Shown one piece after another: positions 1-5,875 of a stretch of 10,347 nucleotides of DNA. Origin of the DNA: an uncultured Collinsella sp. GTDB taxonomy: Bacteria; Actinomycetota; Coriobacteriia; Coriobacteriales; Coriobacteriaceae. A program made the translations under genes and the position numbers. The stretch covers positions 1 to 10,347 of the forward strand of contig CAUFXK010000067.1 in NCBI GenBank assembly GCA_959596495.1. The letters run 5' to 3'. How positions within the stretch are numbered: the stretch's first letter is position 1; each line of letters begins with the position of its first letter. The notes under the pieces are model-generated. The model worked only from the letters and a program-made list of their open reading frames with translations. It searched no databases and was not told the DNA's origin.

Positions 1-342
1 GATTCGGTCGCACGGAGAGCATTTCCCAGTTGACAAAACTATAGGAACACCCCCCGAAGGTTAATTGCCGCTGCATGCATATGCGACACTCCCCTCGCTC
101 AGGGTTTGTAGATACATTGCCGAGCGTAGGGCTATTCCATAATTCTGCTCCGGTCTTGCCGCAGCGGCAACCGCACCGCAAAAATAGCCAAAACGCCCAT
201 TCGAAACCAAACGCCCAGGTAAACGGCTTAACACAATCGCGAATACGACCCCAAAAAAAACCTACTTGGATACCCGCTAGGGGTACCTGTTTTCAGGCAC
301 CTTAAATCGCCTCTCGTTGCCTCGTTTTTTCGGCTACTCAGT
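1..342. other. Region without a convincing gene
   Basis: No reading frame here has both a good ribosome binding site and protein-like composition. A 76-codon plus-strand frame (75-305) has no Shine-Dalgarno and a low-complexity Pro/Gln/Asn-rich translation, so I regard it as chance. A TTGACA hexamer at 30-35 has no matching -10 element. The stretch most likely holds debris beyond the end of an old minus-strand transcription unit, whose terminator lies at 343-372. Confidence 0.5.
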
Positions 343-372
343 AAAAAATAGGGGAGTACGCCAGTACTCCCC
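343..372 (-). terminator. Rho-independent terminator, minus strand
   Basis: On the minus strand a perfect 9-bp stem, GGGGAGTAC / GTACTCCCC (351-359 and 364-372) with a four-base loop, is followed by TATTTTTTAC, a good U-tract. On the plus strand there is no T-run after the stem, so it acts on leftward transcription. It lies about 80 bases past the stop of the gene end at 451-552 and was probably that gene's terminator. Confidence 0.8.
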
Positions 373-414
373 CTAAATCGTTTATATCCCGGTTGCTGCC
401 TGCCAGTCTGCTCT

Positions 415-460
415 CTCAAGCCTAGGCTTGAGCGCGGGGGGCTTAGGCCCCTAGGCTTGA
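415..460. repeat. 18-bp palindrome and 11-bp direct repeat
   Basis: CTCAAGCCTAGGCTTGAG at 415-432 is a perfect 18-bp palindrome. CCTAGGCTTGA occurs at 421-431 and again at 450-460, and a small GGGGC-ttag-GCCCC hairpin lies between. The cluster sits just after the stop codon of the minus-strand gene end at 451-552 and before its terminator. It could be a protein-binding site or a 3'-UTR structure. Function unknown. Confidence 0.55.
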
Positions 461-552
461 ACGTACTTGAGGTCAAGCTCTCCAGGCGCGTCCACGCACA
501 CCGCGCCGAACGTCAGGTTTACCAGCCGGGGCTGAGCTCCATAGGAGCAAAA
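451..552 (-). pseudogene. C-terminal gene remnant (unknown family)
   Basis: The minus-strand frame from 552 to the TAG at 451-453 reads about 33 residues with protein-like composition, including PRLVNLTFGAVCVDAPGE and DLKYVQA. It is closed upstream by TGA (553-555) and has no start codon or ribosome binding site. The following terminator at 343-372 is on the correct strand and at the right distance. I infer the surviving 3' end of a minus-strand gene whose body was deleted. I do not recognise the family, and a frame this short could be chance. Confidence 0.35.
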
Positions 553-570
553 TCATTCTAGCGCTTACTA

Positions 571-759
571 TCAAGGATATCCGTCGTAGTGGCGGCTATC
601 CGGCAAACGATCGTACTCTCGTGGTCCCGTTTCGAGTAATTCTTTGGCACGGTCAGGAGCATAGCGAACGGTTTCCGCTGTTCCGCTCATGTACATGGAC
701 GATGAATGAACTTCGATAGCAAACGCAATTTGGTTTTTGAAATATGGACGAATTCCTTG
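571..759 (-). pseudogene. C-terminal gene remnant (unknown family)
   Basis: Between an upstream TGA (760-762) and its own TGA (571-573) the minus strand is open for about 62 codons with balanced, protein-like composition. Pieces include RPYFKNQIAFAIEVHSSSMY, YAPDRAKELLETGPREYD and RLPDSRHYDGYP. In-frame ATGs occur at 694-696 and 688-690, but neither has a Shine-Dalgarno and the frame reads as coding well before them. I therefore take it as the end of a truncated gene rather than a complete 41-residue one. Family not recognised. Confidence 0.4.
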
Positions 760-772
760 TCAGGAGGGTAGA

Positions 773-847
773 ATGGTGCCGACGGCAGCCCAAGTTGTAG
801 AGAGCTGGGCAGAGCCGTTGCTTAATGAAGTTGGGTCATCGTCTTAG
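773..847 (+). CDS. Possible 24-residue micro-ORF
   Basis: A textbook AGGAGG (762-767) stands five bases before an ATG that opens a 24-codon frame beginning MVPTAAQVVESWAEP and ending at TAG (845-847). The peptide has no hydrophobic segment and no cysteine. It may be a short real peptide or the start of a gene cut off by rearrangement. Its stop overlaps, tail to tail, the TAA of the minus-strand small peptide at 844-969. I saw no convincing promoter upstream. The ribosome binding site is the only strong evidence. Confidence 0.3.
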   Translation: MVPTAAQVVESWAEPLLNEVGSSS

Positions 848-969
848 CGACGGTGGCCTTTCTTTTTGGGCTTCGAGCCCTGCTTGAGTGCCTTGGAAAG
901 GCCGACAAGGGCCGTGAGGAGCGAGACCATAGCGGTCAGGAGCTTCACGAGCTCGGTGAAATCGGTCAT
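844..969 (-). CDS. 41-residue amphipathic/membrane peptide, type I toxin-like
   Basis: The start ATG (967-969) follows GGGAGGTG with eight bases between GGAGG and ATG; another ATG at 973-975 is too close to the ribosome binding site. The protein begins MTDFTELVKLLTAMVSLL, has one hydrophobic helix (about residues 7-28), and ends in a basic tail, SKPKKKGHRR. Polar residues T5, K9, T12, S16, T19, G23, K26 and Q30 fall every 3-4 positions, giving a narrow polar stripe on an otherwise Leu/Val/Ala helix. L7-M14-L21-L28 form a heptad series. Architecture and size match type I toxins and holin-like toxins, though I cannot claim family homology. Promoter, terminator upstream and a Shine-Dalgarno-masking hairpin are annotated separately. 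It could instead be a small membrane regulator or a leaderless antimicrobial peptide. Confidence 0.7.
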   Translation of the reverse strand: MTDFTELVKLLTAMVSLLTALVGLSKALKQGSKPKKKGHRR

Positions 970-977
970 GGGCATCA

Positions 978-996
978 CCTCCCATCAAATGGAGGG
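978..996 (-). promoter_or_regulatory. Hairpin masking the small-peptide ribosome binding site
   Basis: In the leader of the 41-residue peptide, the minus strand reads CCCTCC (991-996), a short AT-rich loop, then GGGAGG (978-983), which is the Shine-Dalgarno itself. CCTCC can pair with GGAGG, extended by CCAT/ATGG, so the ribosome binding site would be masked. Such self-masking is common in type I toxin mRNAs. The pairing is read from sequence; the regulation is inferred. Confidence 0.5.
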
Positions 997-1061
997 CTCT
1001 GCCCGGCACGAGGGCTGCCGACAGCAAGGACGATTCTATCAGAGCGGCTGACTCCCGCCCG

Positions 1062-1089
1062 ATATTACCATCCCACCGCGCCTGTGCAA
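1062..1089 (-). promoter_or_regulatory. Sigma70-type promoter for the small peptide
   Basis: On the minus strand, TTGCAC (1084-1089) and TAATAT (1062-1067) are separated by 16 bp. Both are close to consensus. Transcription would start near 1055, giving a leader of roughly 85 bases before the ATG at 969. The -35 overlaps the T-run of the terminator just upstream, so the unit is insulated from read-through. Confidence 0.6.
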
Positions 1090-1117
1090 AAAAGAGGGCC
1101 GCCAAACAGCGGCCCTC
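1088..1117 (-). terminator. Strong rho-independent terminator, minus strand
   Basis: A perfect 9-bp stem, GAGGGCCGC / GCGGCCCTC (1094-1102 and 1109-1117), with a six-base loop is followed on the minus strand by six T residues (complement of 1088-1093). It points leftward although the next gene to the right (1209-1664) runs rightward. It therefore stops antisense transcription, ends a small RNA starting in 1118-1208, or is the leftover terminator of a deleted gene. Confidence 0.85.
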
Positions 1118-1170
1118 CAGCGAAAGTGCACGTTATTTAGGACTGTGTGATCCTTTGAAAAAGGCTGCTG

Positions 1171-1176
1171 TATAAT
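1171..1176 (+). promoter_or_regulatory. -10 element for the 151-residue membrane protein
   Basis: A perfect TATAAT lies about 33 bases before the start codon at 1209. No good -35 hexamer stands 16-18 bp upstream; TTGAAA at 1155-1160 is too close. The promoter may depend on an activator or be weak. Confidence 0.5.
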
Positions 1177-1208
1177 TACATATAAGAGTCATCCGGAAGG
1201 AGCTACCG

Positions 1209-1664
1209 ATGAATACCAAGCGATTTATCCTGAATGCACTTCTGGTAGTGGCAATATTGACGCTCTTCGTCTTCTCGTACTCATACATGAATCAGCCAAG
1301 ATTTGGATATGCTTTATACGCTGTTTTTTCCGGCGAAACAACTTACAACACTTACAACACTATTGGCTTCATTGACGCAATCTTTTTCTATGTAGTCGGC
1401 CCCTTATCAAGCGAACTGGTCGCTTTCCTTGTCTGCCTCAACCTGAATCAACGAAGCCAAACTCATTCAGCGACTTCGGCCAAACAAGGAATCAATCTCT
1501 TCGCAATAACGGTAATTCTGCAAATTCTGACAGTGTTGATTATCGCCCTGACCGCAACAAACGTTTTGAAGTATGAGTTCGGATTCATCGCGAGTTGCCT
1601 GATGGCAATTGCCGCGGGTATAGCGGTCTCGTATACGACACCGGCAAAGAAGTGGCTCAACTAA
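1209..1664 (+). CDS. Small integral membrane protein, four TM helices
   Basis: The 151-residue protein starts at an ATG preceded by GGAAGGAG. It has four hydrophobic segments, at about residues 7-25, 52-75, 93-115 and 124-145, with a short polar stretch rich in Gln, Ser and Thr between the second and third. Residues near 45 repeat as TYNTYNT, from a 9-bp tandem repeat (ACTTACAAC twice, 1341-1358). No catalytic motif is visible and I do not recognise the family. The gene is A+T-rich compared with the right end of the window, which fits acquired DNA. Next to other small membrane proteins and immunity-type genes, a role in bacteriocin immunity is possible but is only a guess from context. Confidence 0.75.
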   Translation: MNTKRFILNALLVVAILTLFVFSYSYMNQPRFGYALYAVFSGETTYNTYNTIGFIDAIFFYVVGPLSSELVAFLVCLNLNQRSQTHSATSAKQGINLFAITVILQILTVLIIALTATNVLKYEFGFIASCLMAIAAGIAVSYTTPAKKWLN

Positions 1665-1815
1665 CAGGGCCTATTTGGAATCCGAATCGTCCATGGAGCC
1701 GTCGATGCCGGTTTTGGTGTCGTCGTCCGTATTGGAATCGTCATCCTTGGGGCTTATAGGACAAAATGTGTATATCTCATAATGTATACGTTGCACCATG
1801 AGAGAGGGGTCTGTC

Positions 1816-1929
1816 ATGAGCTGGAAACCGAGAAAATGCGTTATCGCCGGTCTCGTGACAACCGGTCCTGGCGGCGGCTTGTTTGCAACCGCAATGACAT
1901 CGTACCGACTTTTCACTTGCATGTTCTGA
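1816..1929 (+). CDS. Possible 37-residue small membrane peptide
   Basis: An ATG at 1816 preceded by the purine-rich AGAGAGGGG opens a 37-codon frame. The product starts MSWKPRKCVIAGLV, continues through a Gly-rich hydrophobic segment (residues 8-27, including TTGPGGGLFATAM), and ends SYRLFTCMF. The positive-inside pattern (WKPRK before the hydrophobic part) suits a single membrane helix. The stop TGA (1927-1929) is in the same reading frame as the next gene at 1942, with only four sense codons between. The two are therefore either a tight operon or one ORF split by a stop. Confidence 0.45.
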   Translation: MSWKPRKCVIAGLVTTGPGGGLFATAMTSYRLFTCMF

Positions 1930-1941
1930 AAGGCAGTTGCC

Positions 1942-2181
1942 ATGCAGTCGCAAAATCAATCGAGATACTTGACCACAATCGGCTTTGCCCTGCTTGCATT
2001 ACTCTTTGCTAGCGACCTCTTGCTGAAACCGCCCAAGGAACTCGTTTCGCTTGCCATAGCCTGCATTTCCGCCCTTTACTTTACGGCAACCCTATTCGTC
2101 GGACTAAAGGAGAGGAATAAAGGCGCAGTCGTTGCATCTGCCGTAGGCGTGATCATAGCCATTGCCTCATTCTTTATCTGA
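1942..2181 (+). CDS. 79-residue membrane protein, three TM helices
   Basis: The product begins MQSQNQSRYLTTIGFALLA and is almost entirely hydrophobic. Helices lie at about residues 11-29, 34-56 and 62-79, with charged turns KPPKE and KERNK between them. The ribosome binding site is weak (AAAGGCAG about eight bases before ATG), so translation may be coupled to the preceding 37-codon frame, which ends 12 bases upstream. The C-terminus stops inside the last helix. I do not recognise the family. Small immunity or accessory membrane proteins look like this, but nothing here proves it. Confidence 0.6.
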   Translation: MQSQNQSRYLTTIGFALLALLFASDLLLKPPKELVSLAIACISALYFTATLFVGLKERNKGAVVASAVGVIIAIASFFI

Positions 2182-2193
2182 CACATTGGTGAT

Positions 2194-2529
2194 CTAGGGG
2201 CGATATCGTAGGAATACGACCGGGAGAGCCGGGACCAGATTGCCCGGGTTGCCCGGTCGGCTCGCGCGACGGCGCGGCGGTTCCACAGAAAGCTCTCCGG
2301 ACTTCACGCCGTTTCTGATCGCATTGTAGACAGCCATCTCGTCTTCGCAGTCGGCGAGCACGCGGTGTGCGTCGTCGATTTGGATGTCCAGTAAATCTCG
2401 AAGGTCCTCCATGCACCAGCGTCCGAGATTTGGCCATGCGCGTTGCGCGAGCTGATAAGTGTCGATTGCGATGTTGTAGTTAAAGTCCAAGCCAAAGCCG
2501 TCCCAGGCAGAACGGCTTTGTTTCCTTGA
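2194..2529 (-). pseudogene. DnaQ-type 3'-5' exonuclease remnant, N-terminus lost
   Basis: The minus-strand frame is open from a TAA at 2530-2532 to the stop at 2194. From about 2500 it reads as the C-terminal half of a DEDDh exonuclease: GFGLDFNYNIAIDTYQLAQ, then WCMEDLRDLLDI, then DDAHRVLADCEDE. The last segment carries the H-x4-D pair of the ExoIII motif. The first motif of the family (DxE) and the N-terminal half are absent, and no ATG with a ribosome binding site exists; the only possible start is TTG at 2488-2490. The tail after the domain is Arg/Pro/Gly-rich. I infer a non-functional remnant with its break near the hairpin at 2494-2519. Confidence 0.65.
2494..2526 (+). terminator. Hairpin with T-rich tail
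   Basis: AAAGCCGT (2494-2501) and ACGGCTTT (2512-2519) form a perfect 8-bp stem with a 10-base loop, followed on the plus strand by TTTGTTTCC. This resembles a moderate plus-strand terminator. The nearest complete plus-strand gene ends about 310 bases upstream (2181), so the pairing with a gene is unsure. It overlaps the point where the exonuclease remnant loses homology. Confidence 0.4.
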
Positions 2530-2551
2530 TTATCAACTTCATCCGGACACT

Positions 2552-2589
2552 TCCCGCATTCGTCCGTGTGTGTACGGATGAATGCGGGA
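2552..2589. repeat. 16-bp inverted repeat (hairpin)
   Basis: The arms, 2552-2567 and 2574-2589, match at 15 of 16 positions around a GTGTGT loop; the core is CCCGCATTC / GAATGCGGG. Neither strand has a T-run afterwards, so it is not a classical terminator. It lies downstream of the minus-strand gene ending at 2632, between two other hairpins. It may protect an mRNA 3' end or mark a rearrangement junction. Confidence 0.75.
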
Positions 2590-2597
2590 TTCGATAC

Positions 2598-2626
2598 CCC
2601 GGCGGCCTGATCGGCAGGCCGCCGGG
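2598..2626. repeat. Perfect 12-bp GC-rich inverted repeat (hairpin)
   Basis: CCCGGCGGCCTG (2598-2609) and CAGGCCGCCGGG (2615-2626) are perfect complements around a five-base loop, starting six bases past the stop of the 142-residue protein gene. There is no U-tract on either strand. Position suggests a 3'-end stabiliser or weak terminator for the leftward ABC operon. Confidence 0.75.
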
Positions 2627-2631
2627 AACTC

Positions 2632-3060
2632 TCACTCCTCGATAAAAGCCGGCACCCGGTTAGTCCTACGCATCTTGAAATCGCCAGTCTCGTGGGAGAC
2701 GTAGAGAATGCCGTCCATCCCATCTCGCGATGCATATGAAAGGTGAACAGAACCGCAATCCGCTCCATCATCGTCGAGAAGATCGAACGAATTCGGGTCG
2801 CTCGTTGCGGCCAAACGACCGCTCAGACAAGAGCCATCGTCATTACAGATTTGCCATTCCATGTCTTCGCCTGCAAGAATCGCCATAGACGGCGTGGTCG
2901 CGCCATCGTTGACATACATCCCGTCTATGCCAAAACCGTTCTCAGCGCCATCGATAAACGATTGCTCGGACCTATACCTCGCAAATGATGCACATAGAAC
3001 CATTGCAAGACAAAGTACAGAGCCAACAATCGCTATCTTTGCATAGCTCTTGCCTATCAT
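2632..3060 (-). CDS. Membrane-anchored 142-residue protein, partner of ABC fusion
   Basis: I choose the ATG at 3058-3060 because GGAGG (3069-3073) lies eight bases upstream, inside the last codons of the ABC gene; a GTG nine bases earlier overlaps that site. Residues 8-28 form a single hydrophobic segment (IAIVGSVLCLAMVLC core) after KSYAK, so this is a signal anchor. The cysteines are not in a proper lipobox, since Leu precedes each. The remaining ~110 residues are predicted outside: acidic, with GEDMEWQICNDDGSCLSG, a DLLDDDGADCG stretch and a C-terminal RTNRVPAFIEE. Three Cys in this part could make one disulfide. The start lies immediately after the ABC stop, so the two genes are translationally coupled. 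I do not recognise the family. An accessory or immunity subunit of the transporter is the likeliest role. Confidence 0.75.
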   Translation of the reverse strand: MIGKSYAKIAIVGSVLCLAMVLCASFARYRSEQSFIDGAENGFGIDGMYVNDGATTPSMAILAGEDMEWQICNDDGSCLSGRLAATSDPNSFDLLDDDGADCGSVHLSYASRDGMDGILYVSHETGDFKMRRTNRVPAFIEE

Positions 3061-3061
3061 G

Positions 3062-4876
3062 TCATTCACCTCCCTCGTATGTATCGAGGTATTCCTGCTT
3101 GAGCGTCTGCGAGGACGACTTGATCTTTTCCACGAGCGTGCCGGCCTCGATGAAGTAGAACGAGTCGGTGAGGTCTGCCAGGTCGTCGAGCAGATGGCTT
3201 GAAATGAGCACGCTTCGTCCCCGCGCCACCTCGCTGCGCATCGCGTCGCAGGAGGTTTTCCGCTTTCCCGGATCGAGGCCGTTCAGCGGTTCATCGAGGA
3301 TAAGGTACGGGCAATCGGTCGATATCGCCATGGCAAGCTTTACCTGCTGCTTCATTCCTGTCGAGAGTTTACGGGTCGGCTTGTCGAGATATGGGGAGAT
3401 TCCGAGGGAGCTGCAGAGCGAGTCGATGTCGGTGGCCGATTTCCACGCCTCCCTAACGAAAGCAAGGTGCTCGATGGCCGATAGCGTGGGATAGAGATCC
3501 GCGCTGCCCGAAGAGCTCAGGTAGACGAGTTCTGCAAATTCGGCTGATCGACGTTGGCAGATTCCGTCTGCCGCCAGGCTTCCCGAGCGGATGCGGGTGG
3601 GAAATTGGCCCGACAGCGCTTCAAGAAGGGTGGTTTTCCCCGAGCCGTTGGGAGCAACGAGGCCCGCCGCCGTTCCCGGGCTCAGGAAAAGCGACCCGAT
3701 TGAAAGTATCGTCGTGCTTCCGTATCCCACGCTCGCGTCCAGAAGCTCGAGCCCATGGTGCTTTTTCGCGGGTCCAGGCTGTTTGGGGGAACGTGTCGCA
3801 ACGGCGCCGACCGTAAAAAAGACCGCGACGTATGCCAGGGCCACGGCAAGCATCGATGCGCTGCCTGAACCGGAGCCAATGAATTCTGTCGGGAAGCATC
3901 CTACGTAACCCGTTGCCTCGATAGGCGAGAATACGGGCAGTGGCAGGAGCCCGAGCACGGCATTATGCCCTAGTGCCGAATCGGACAATAACGGGAATGC
4001 CGGGGCCGCGACAAGCAGCGCGGAGGTAAGGGGGCCCGCGAGGACGCGCCTCGTTGCGGTCGATAGGACGGCGGAGCAAACGGATATCAAGGTTCCGCCC
4101 GCAAGCAGCGCGAGAAGCAGGGCTGTGAAGACGTTTCCCGCGGTCGTGGTGGTAAGCGCGCCGTCATGGAAGAAGGCGATCGGGTACCCAATTTGCCCGA
4201 AGCCGTTTAGGACCAAGGCGTAAATGCCCCCGGGTGCGAGGCCGGCGAGGAGCATCGCGGTCCCCGCGACGATTATCGAAAACACGATCTGAATAAGGCG
4301 CCGGAATTTGGGCACGGGCGCCTTTGCCGCCAGGGTCGCAGGCCTTGTGGCGCCGAGCACGAGTATCGACGAGAGAAGGAAGGGGATGAAGGGAAGGAAA
4401 GACGGCGCCGTGGCAATGGCGTAAGGCAGGAAGGAAAGGAATGGCAGGTCGTTTGCGGAGGCCGGGATATCCGTGATGCCGGAGCTGCTCAGGGCACGGC
4501 AATATGCGAGCGCTGCGTCATTGGTCTCTTGGTCTCCCACGATGGACCCGGATTGGAAGCCTTCGCCCATGAGCGCGTAGTAGCTCTCGGCAGAATCGAG
4601 AAAGGCGGCGTCGGTTTGAGCGGCAAGGGCGGCGTTCGCGTATCTTGCAAGCTCCGCGTCATTTTGCTGCTCTGGAGATAGGTCTGTGCCGCTGGCCTGG
4701 GGCGCGCGCGTATTGAATGCGTCGACAAAGCTCTGCATGCCCTGTTTCATAAAGAAGGGCCCGTAGATGGGTGAATTGAACGCAATGGGGATGGAGAAGG
4801 CTGCGGCGAGAACGAGCGTACAAATCCATGCGGCCCTGTCTCTTAGGATTAGTTTGAGAAGAAATCGACAGTACAT
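3062..4876 (-). CDS. ABC-2 permease/ATPase fusion protein
   Basis: This 604-residue protein has the membrane domain first and the ATPase second. Hydrophobic segments at about 14-34, 153-177, 194-222, 245-272, 276-297 and 340-360, with a ~115-residue outside loop (35-150) after the first, match ABC-2 exporter permeases. The nucleotide-binding domain (about 372-600) has Walker A APNGSGKTT (408-416, K414), signature LSTGM (504-508), Walker B YLILDEP (E529), D-loop NGLD and switch His561 (SSHLL). The usual Q-loop Gln appears replaced by Ser (YLSSSG, 452-457). As a half transporter it would act as a homodimer, exporting or expelling a peptide or hydrophobic compound. ABC-2 permeases and ATPases are usually separate genes in bacteria, so the fusion is unusual. 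AGGTG seven bases upstream supports the ATG. The 142-residue protein follows directly. Confidence 0.9.
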   Translation of the reverse strand: MYCRFLLKLILRDRAAWICTLVLAAAFSIPIAFNSPIYGPFFMKQGMQSFVDAFNTRAPQASGTDLSPEQQNDAELARYANAALAAQTDAAFLDSAESYYALMGEGFQSGSIVGDQETNDAALAYCRALSSSGITDIPASANDLPFLSFLPYAIATAPSFLPFIPFLLSSILVLGATRPATLAAKAPVPKFRRLIQIVFSIIVAGTAMLLAGLAPGGIYALVLNGFGQIGYPIAFFHDGALTTTTAGNVFTALLLALLAGGTLISVCSAVLSTATRRVLAGPLTSALLVAAPAFPLLSDSALGHNAVLGLLPLPVFSPIEATGYVGCFPTEFIGSGSGSASMLAVALAYVAVFFTVGAVATRSPKQPGPAKKHHGLELLDASVGYGSTTILSIGSLFLSPGTAAGLVAPNGSGKTTLLEALSGQFPTRIRSGSLAADGICQRRSAEFAELVYLSSSGSADLYPTLSAIEHLAFVREAWKSATDIDSLCSSLGISPYLDKPTRKLSTGMKQQVKLAMAISTDCPYLILDEPLNGLDPGKRKTSCDAMRSEVARGRSVLISSHLLDDLADLTDSFYFIEAGTLVEKIKSSSQTLKQEYLDTYEGGE

Positions 4877-4994
4877 TTAGAAGCACCTACATTTCTCAAG
4901 TCATCGTTAGATTAATAATGACAGACCGAATGAAGATGCGCGCGACGGGGGCGAGGCGAATGACTGAGCGGTATCGATACGCGGGTTCAACGGT

Positions 4995-5000
4995 ATTATA
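4995..5000 (-). promoter_or_regulatory. Candidate -10 for the ABC fusion operon
   Basis: The minus strand reads CATATAATACC, a perfect TATAAT hexamer, about 120 bases upstream of the ABC start. The hexamer 17 bp upstream (CAGGTT) is a poor -35, so activation by a regulator is possible. Confidence 0.35.
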
Positions 5001-5520
5001 TGACCACATAGATTATTAACCTGCATTTCTAACAGTTAAGGAGACGGGTGCTTTCCAACACACTCCTTCGATGATGCCTTCCGCTAGTTGCTATGCCGGT
5101 TTCAGCCAACAAAGAATGTGCCCGGGCGCTCAGGTTCACCGTTAGCGTTGGCAACATATGAGATGGGCCAGACCCTTGCCGCGCGCCGATTGCGCGAGAG
5201 GTGTCGAGCTCCATGTTTATTCCACCTGCTTGTTATCAACCAGCTTCGTTCAACGTTAGACATTCAAGATGTCAGACGTCGAACCTGCGCCAAAGACGCA
5301 GCTGGGGCTACTAGTTGCCTACAATCGCTCGCGAAGCTCGCCTGTTCGTGCGTGAATATCTGACAGCTCCGTCAGACATTGTCGGACATTTGATTGTTCG
5401 ACAAATGCGCACGTGGTCGCGTTCGCAAAGATTACTGAACGGTCGATGGGTGCGTTGAGACCGGAGCAAACGGCGGATGCCAGAAAAATGGCCTCACAGA
5501 ATCGCACCCATGGTTGATAA

Positions 5521-5558
5521 AATTGACCGCCCTGGCGCAAATACCCGGGCGGTCAATT
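5521..5558. repeat. Perfect 12-bp inverted repeat (possible terminator)
   Basis: AATTGACCGCCC (5521-5532) and GGGCGGTCAATT (5547-5558) are exact complements separated by 14 bases. On the minus strand the stem is followed by TTATC, giving a short T-rich tail (CAATTTTATC); on the plus strand by CATCCCC. It may be a leftward terminator for the gene end at 5619-5798, which stops about 60 bases before it. Confidence 0.65.
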
Positions 5559-5618
5559 CATCCCCTCGTTCGCGATCCTGTTGGGTTTTGGGGCTTTGAC
5601 ATGTTGTTGACGGATGGA

Positions 5619-5798
5619 TCAGCCGTACAGCTTGATCTCCCGGGGTTCCATGTGGTCGTCCCCCAATAAGACGTCCCTGATGTAGCTCTGCGGCAGGAAC
5701 TCGACGGGCAGCACTGGGTCGTCGACGTAGCCGGGCACATGGAGTAGGCGTGGCCTTTGGATATAGCGTGGCCGCCTGCCGGCGGTCGGACTGCCACT
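5619..5798 (-). pseudogene. C-terminal gene remnant (unknown family)
   Basis: Between TGA at 5799-5801 and TGA at 5619-5621 the minus strand is open for 60 codons. The last ~45 read as convincing protein: PRLLHVPGYVDDPVLPVEF, LPQSYIRDVLLGDDHMEP, REIKLYG. No start codon with a ribosome binding site is present. The inverted repeat at 5521-5558 lies where its terminator would be. I take it as the surviving 3' end of a deleted gene. I do not recognise the family. Confidence 0.45.
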
Positions 5799-5810
5799 TC
5801 AGTCAAAAGC

Positions 5811-5875
5811 TCAGGCGCGCGCATTAAAATAATGGATATATCGCTTGATAGGCTTTTGACCAAGCATGAACATCG
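5811..5875 (-). pseudogene. Very short fragment, possibly of an IS3-type transposase
   Basis: The minus-strand frame ending at TGA 5811-5813 reads GQKPIKRYIHYFNARA before the stop. YIHYFN resembles the YIxxYN motif near the C-terminus of IS3-family transposases. Only about 16 residues are involved, no other transposase motif is nearby, and no insertion sequence ends are visible. This is a weak suggestion. Confidence 0.15.

Larger units (their letters stand above)
4877..5618. other. Intergenic region, no convincing gene
   Basis: About 740 bases between the start of the ABC fusion and the next fragment hold no frame with both a start signal and recognisable protein sequence. On the minus strand a TATAAT (4995-5000) without a good -35 could serve the ABC operon, giving a ~110-base leader. 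Between 5345 and 5400 several short related words occur (CTGAC-AGCTCC-GTCAG, GACATTGTCGGACAT, GTTCGACAA), possibly decayed binding sites. Frames at 5319-5540 (minus) and 5370-5517 (plus) have some protein-like stretches and could be old gene debris. Confidence 0.5.

Noticed and set aside
836..1105. 89-codon minus-strand frame
   Set aside because: It overlaps the 41-residue peptide gene in another frame, lacks a ribosome binding site and spans the promoter and leader of that peptide.
1671..1943. 90-codon minus-strand frame with an Asp/Ser-rich end
   Set aside because: The acidic tail (KDDDSNTDDDTK and SMDDSDSK) is eye-catching, but there is no ribosome binding site, the rest is not protein-like, and it overlaps the better supported plus-strand 37-codon frame. 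A relic of a gene end cannot be excluded.
2304..2771. 155-codon minus-strand frame
   Set aside because: It overlaps the 142-residue protein and the exonuclease remnant in another frame, and runs through two hairpins with no start signal.
5029..5540. Open frames on both strands upstream of the ABC operon
   Set aside because: None has a ribosome binding site or recognisable motif. The translations are Ser/Arg-rich or end abruptly, so I list the stretch as intergenic.
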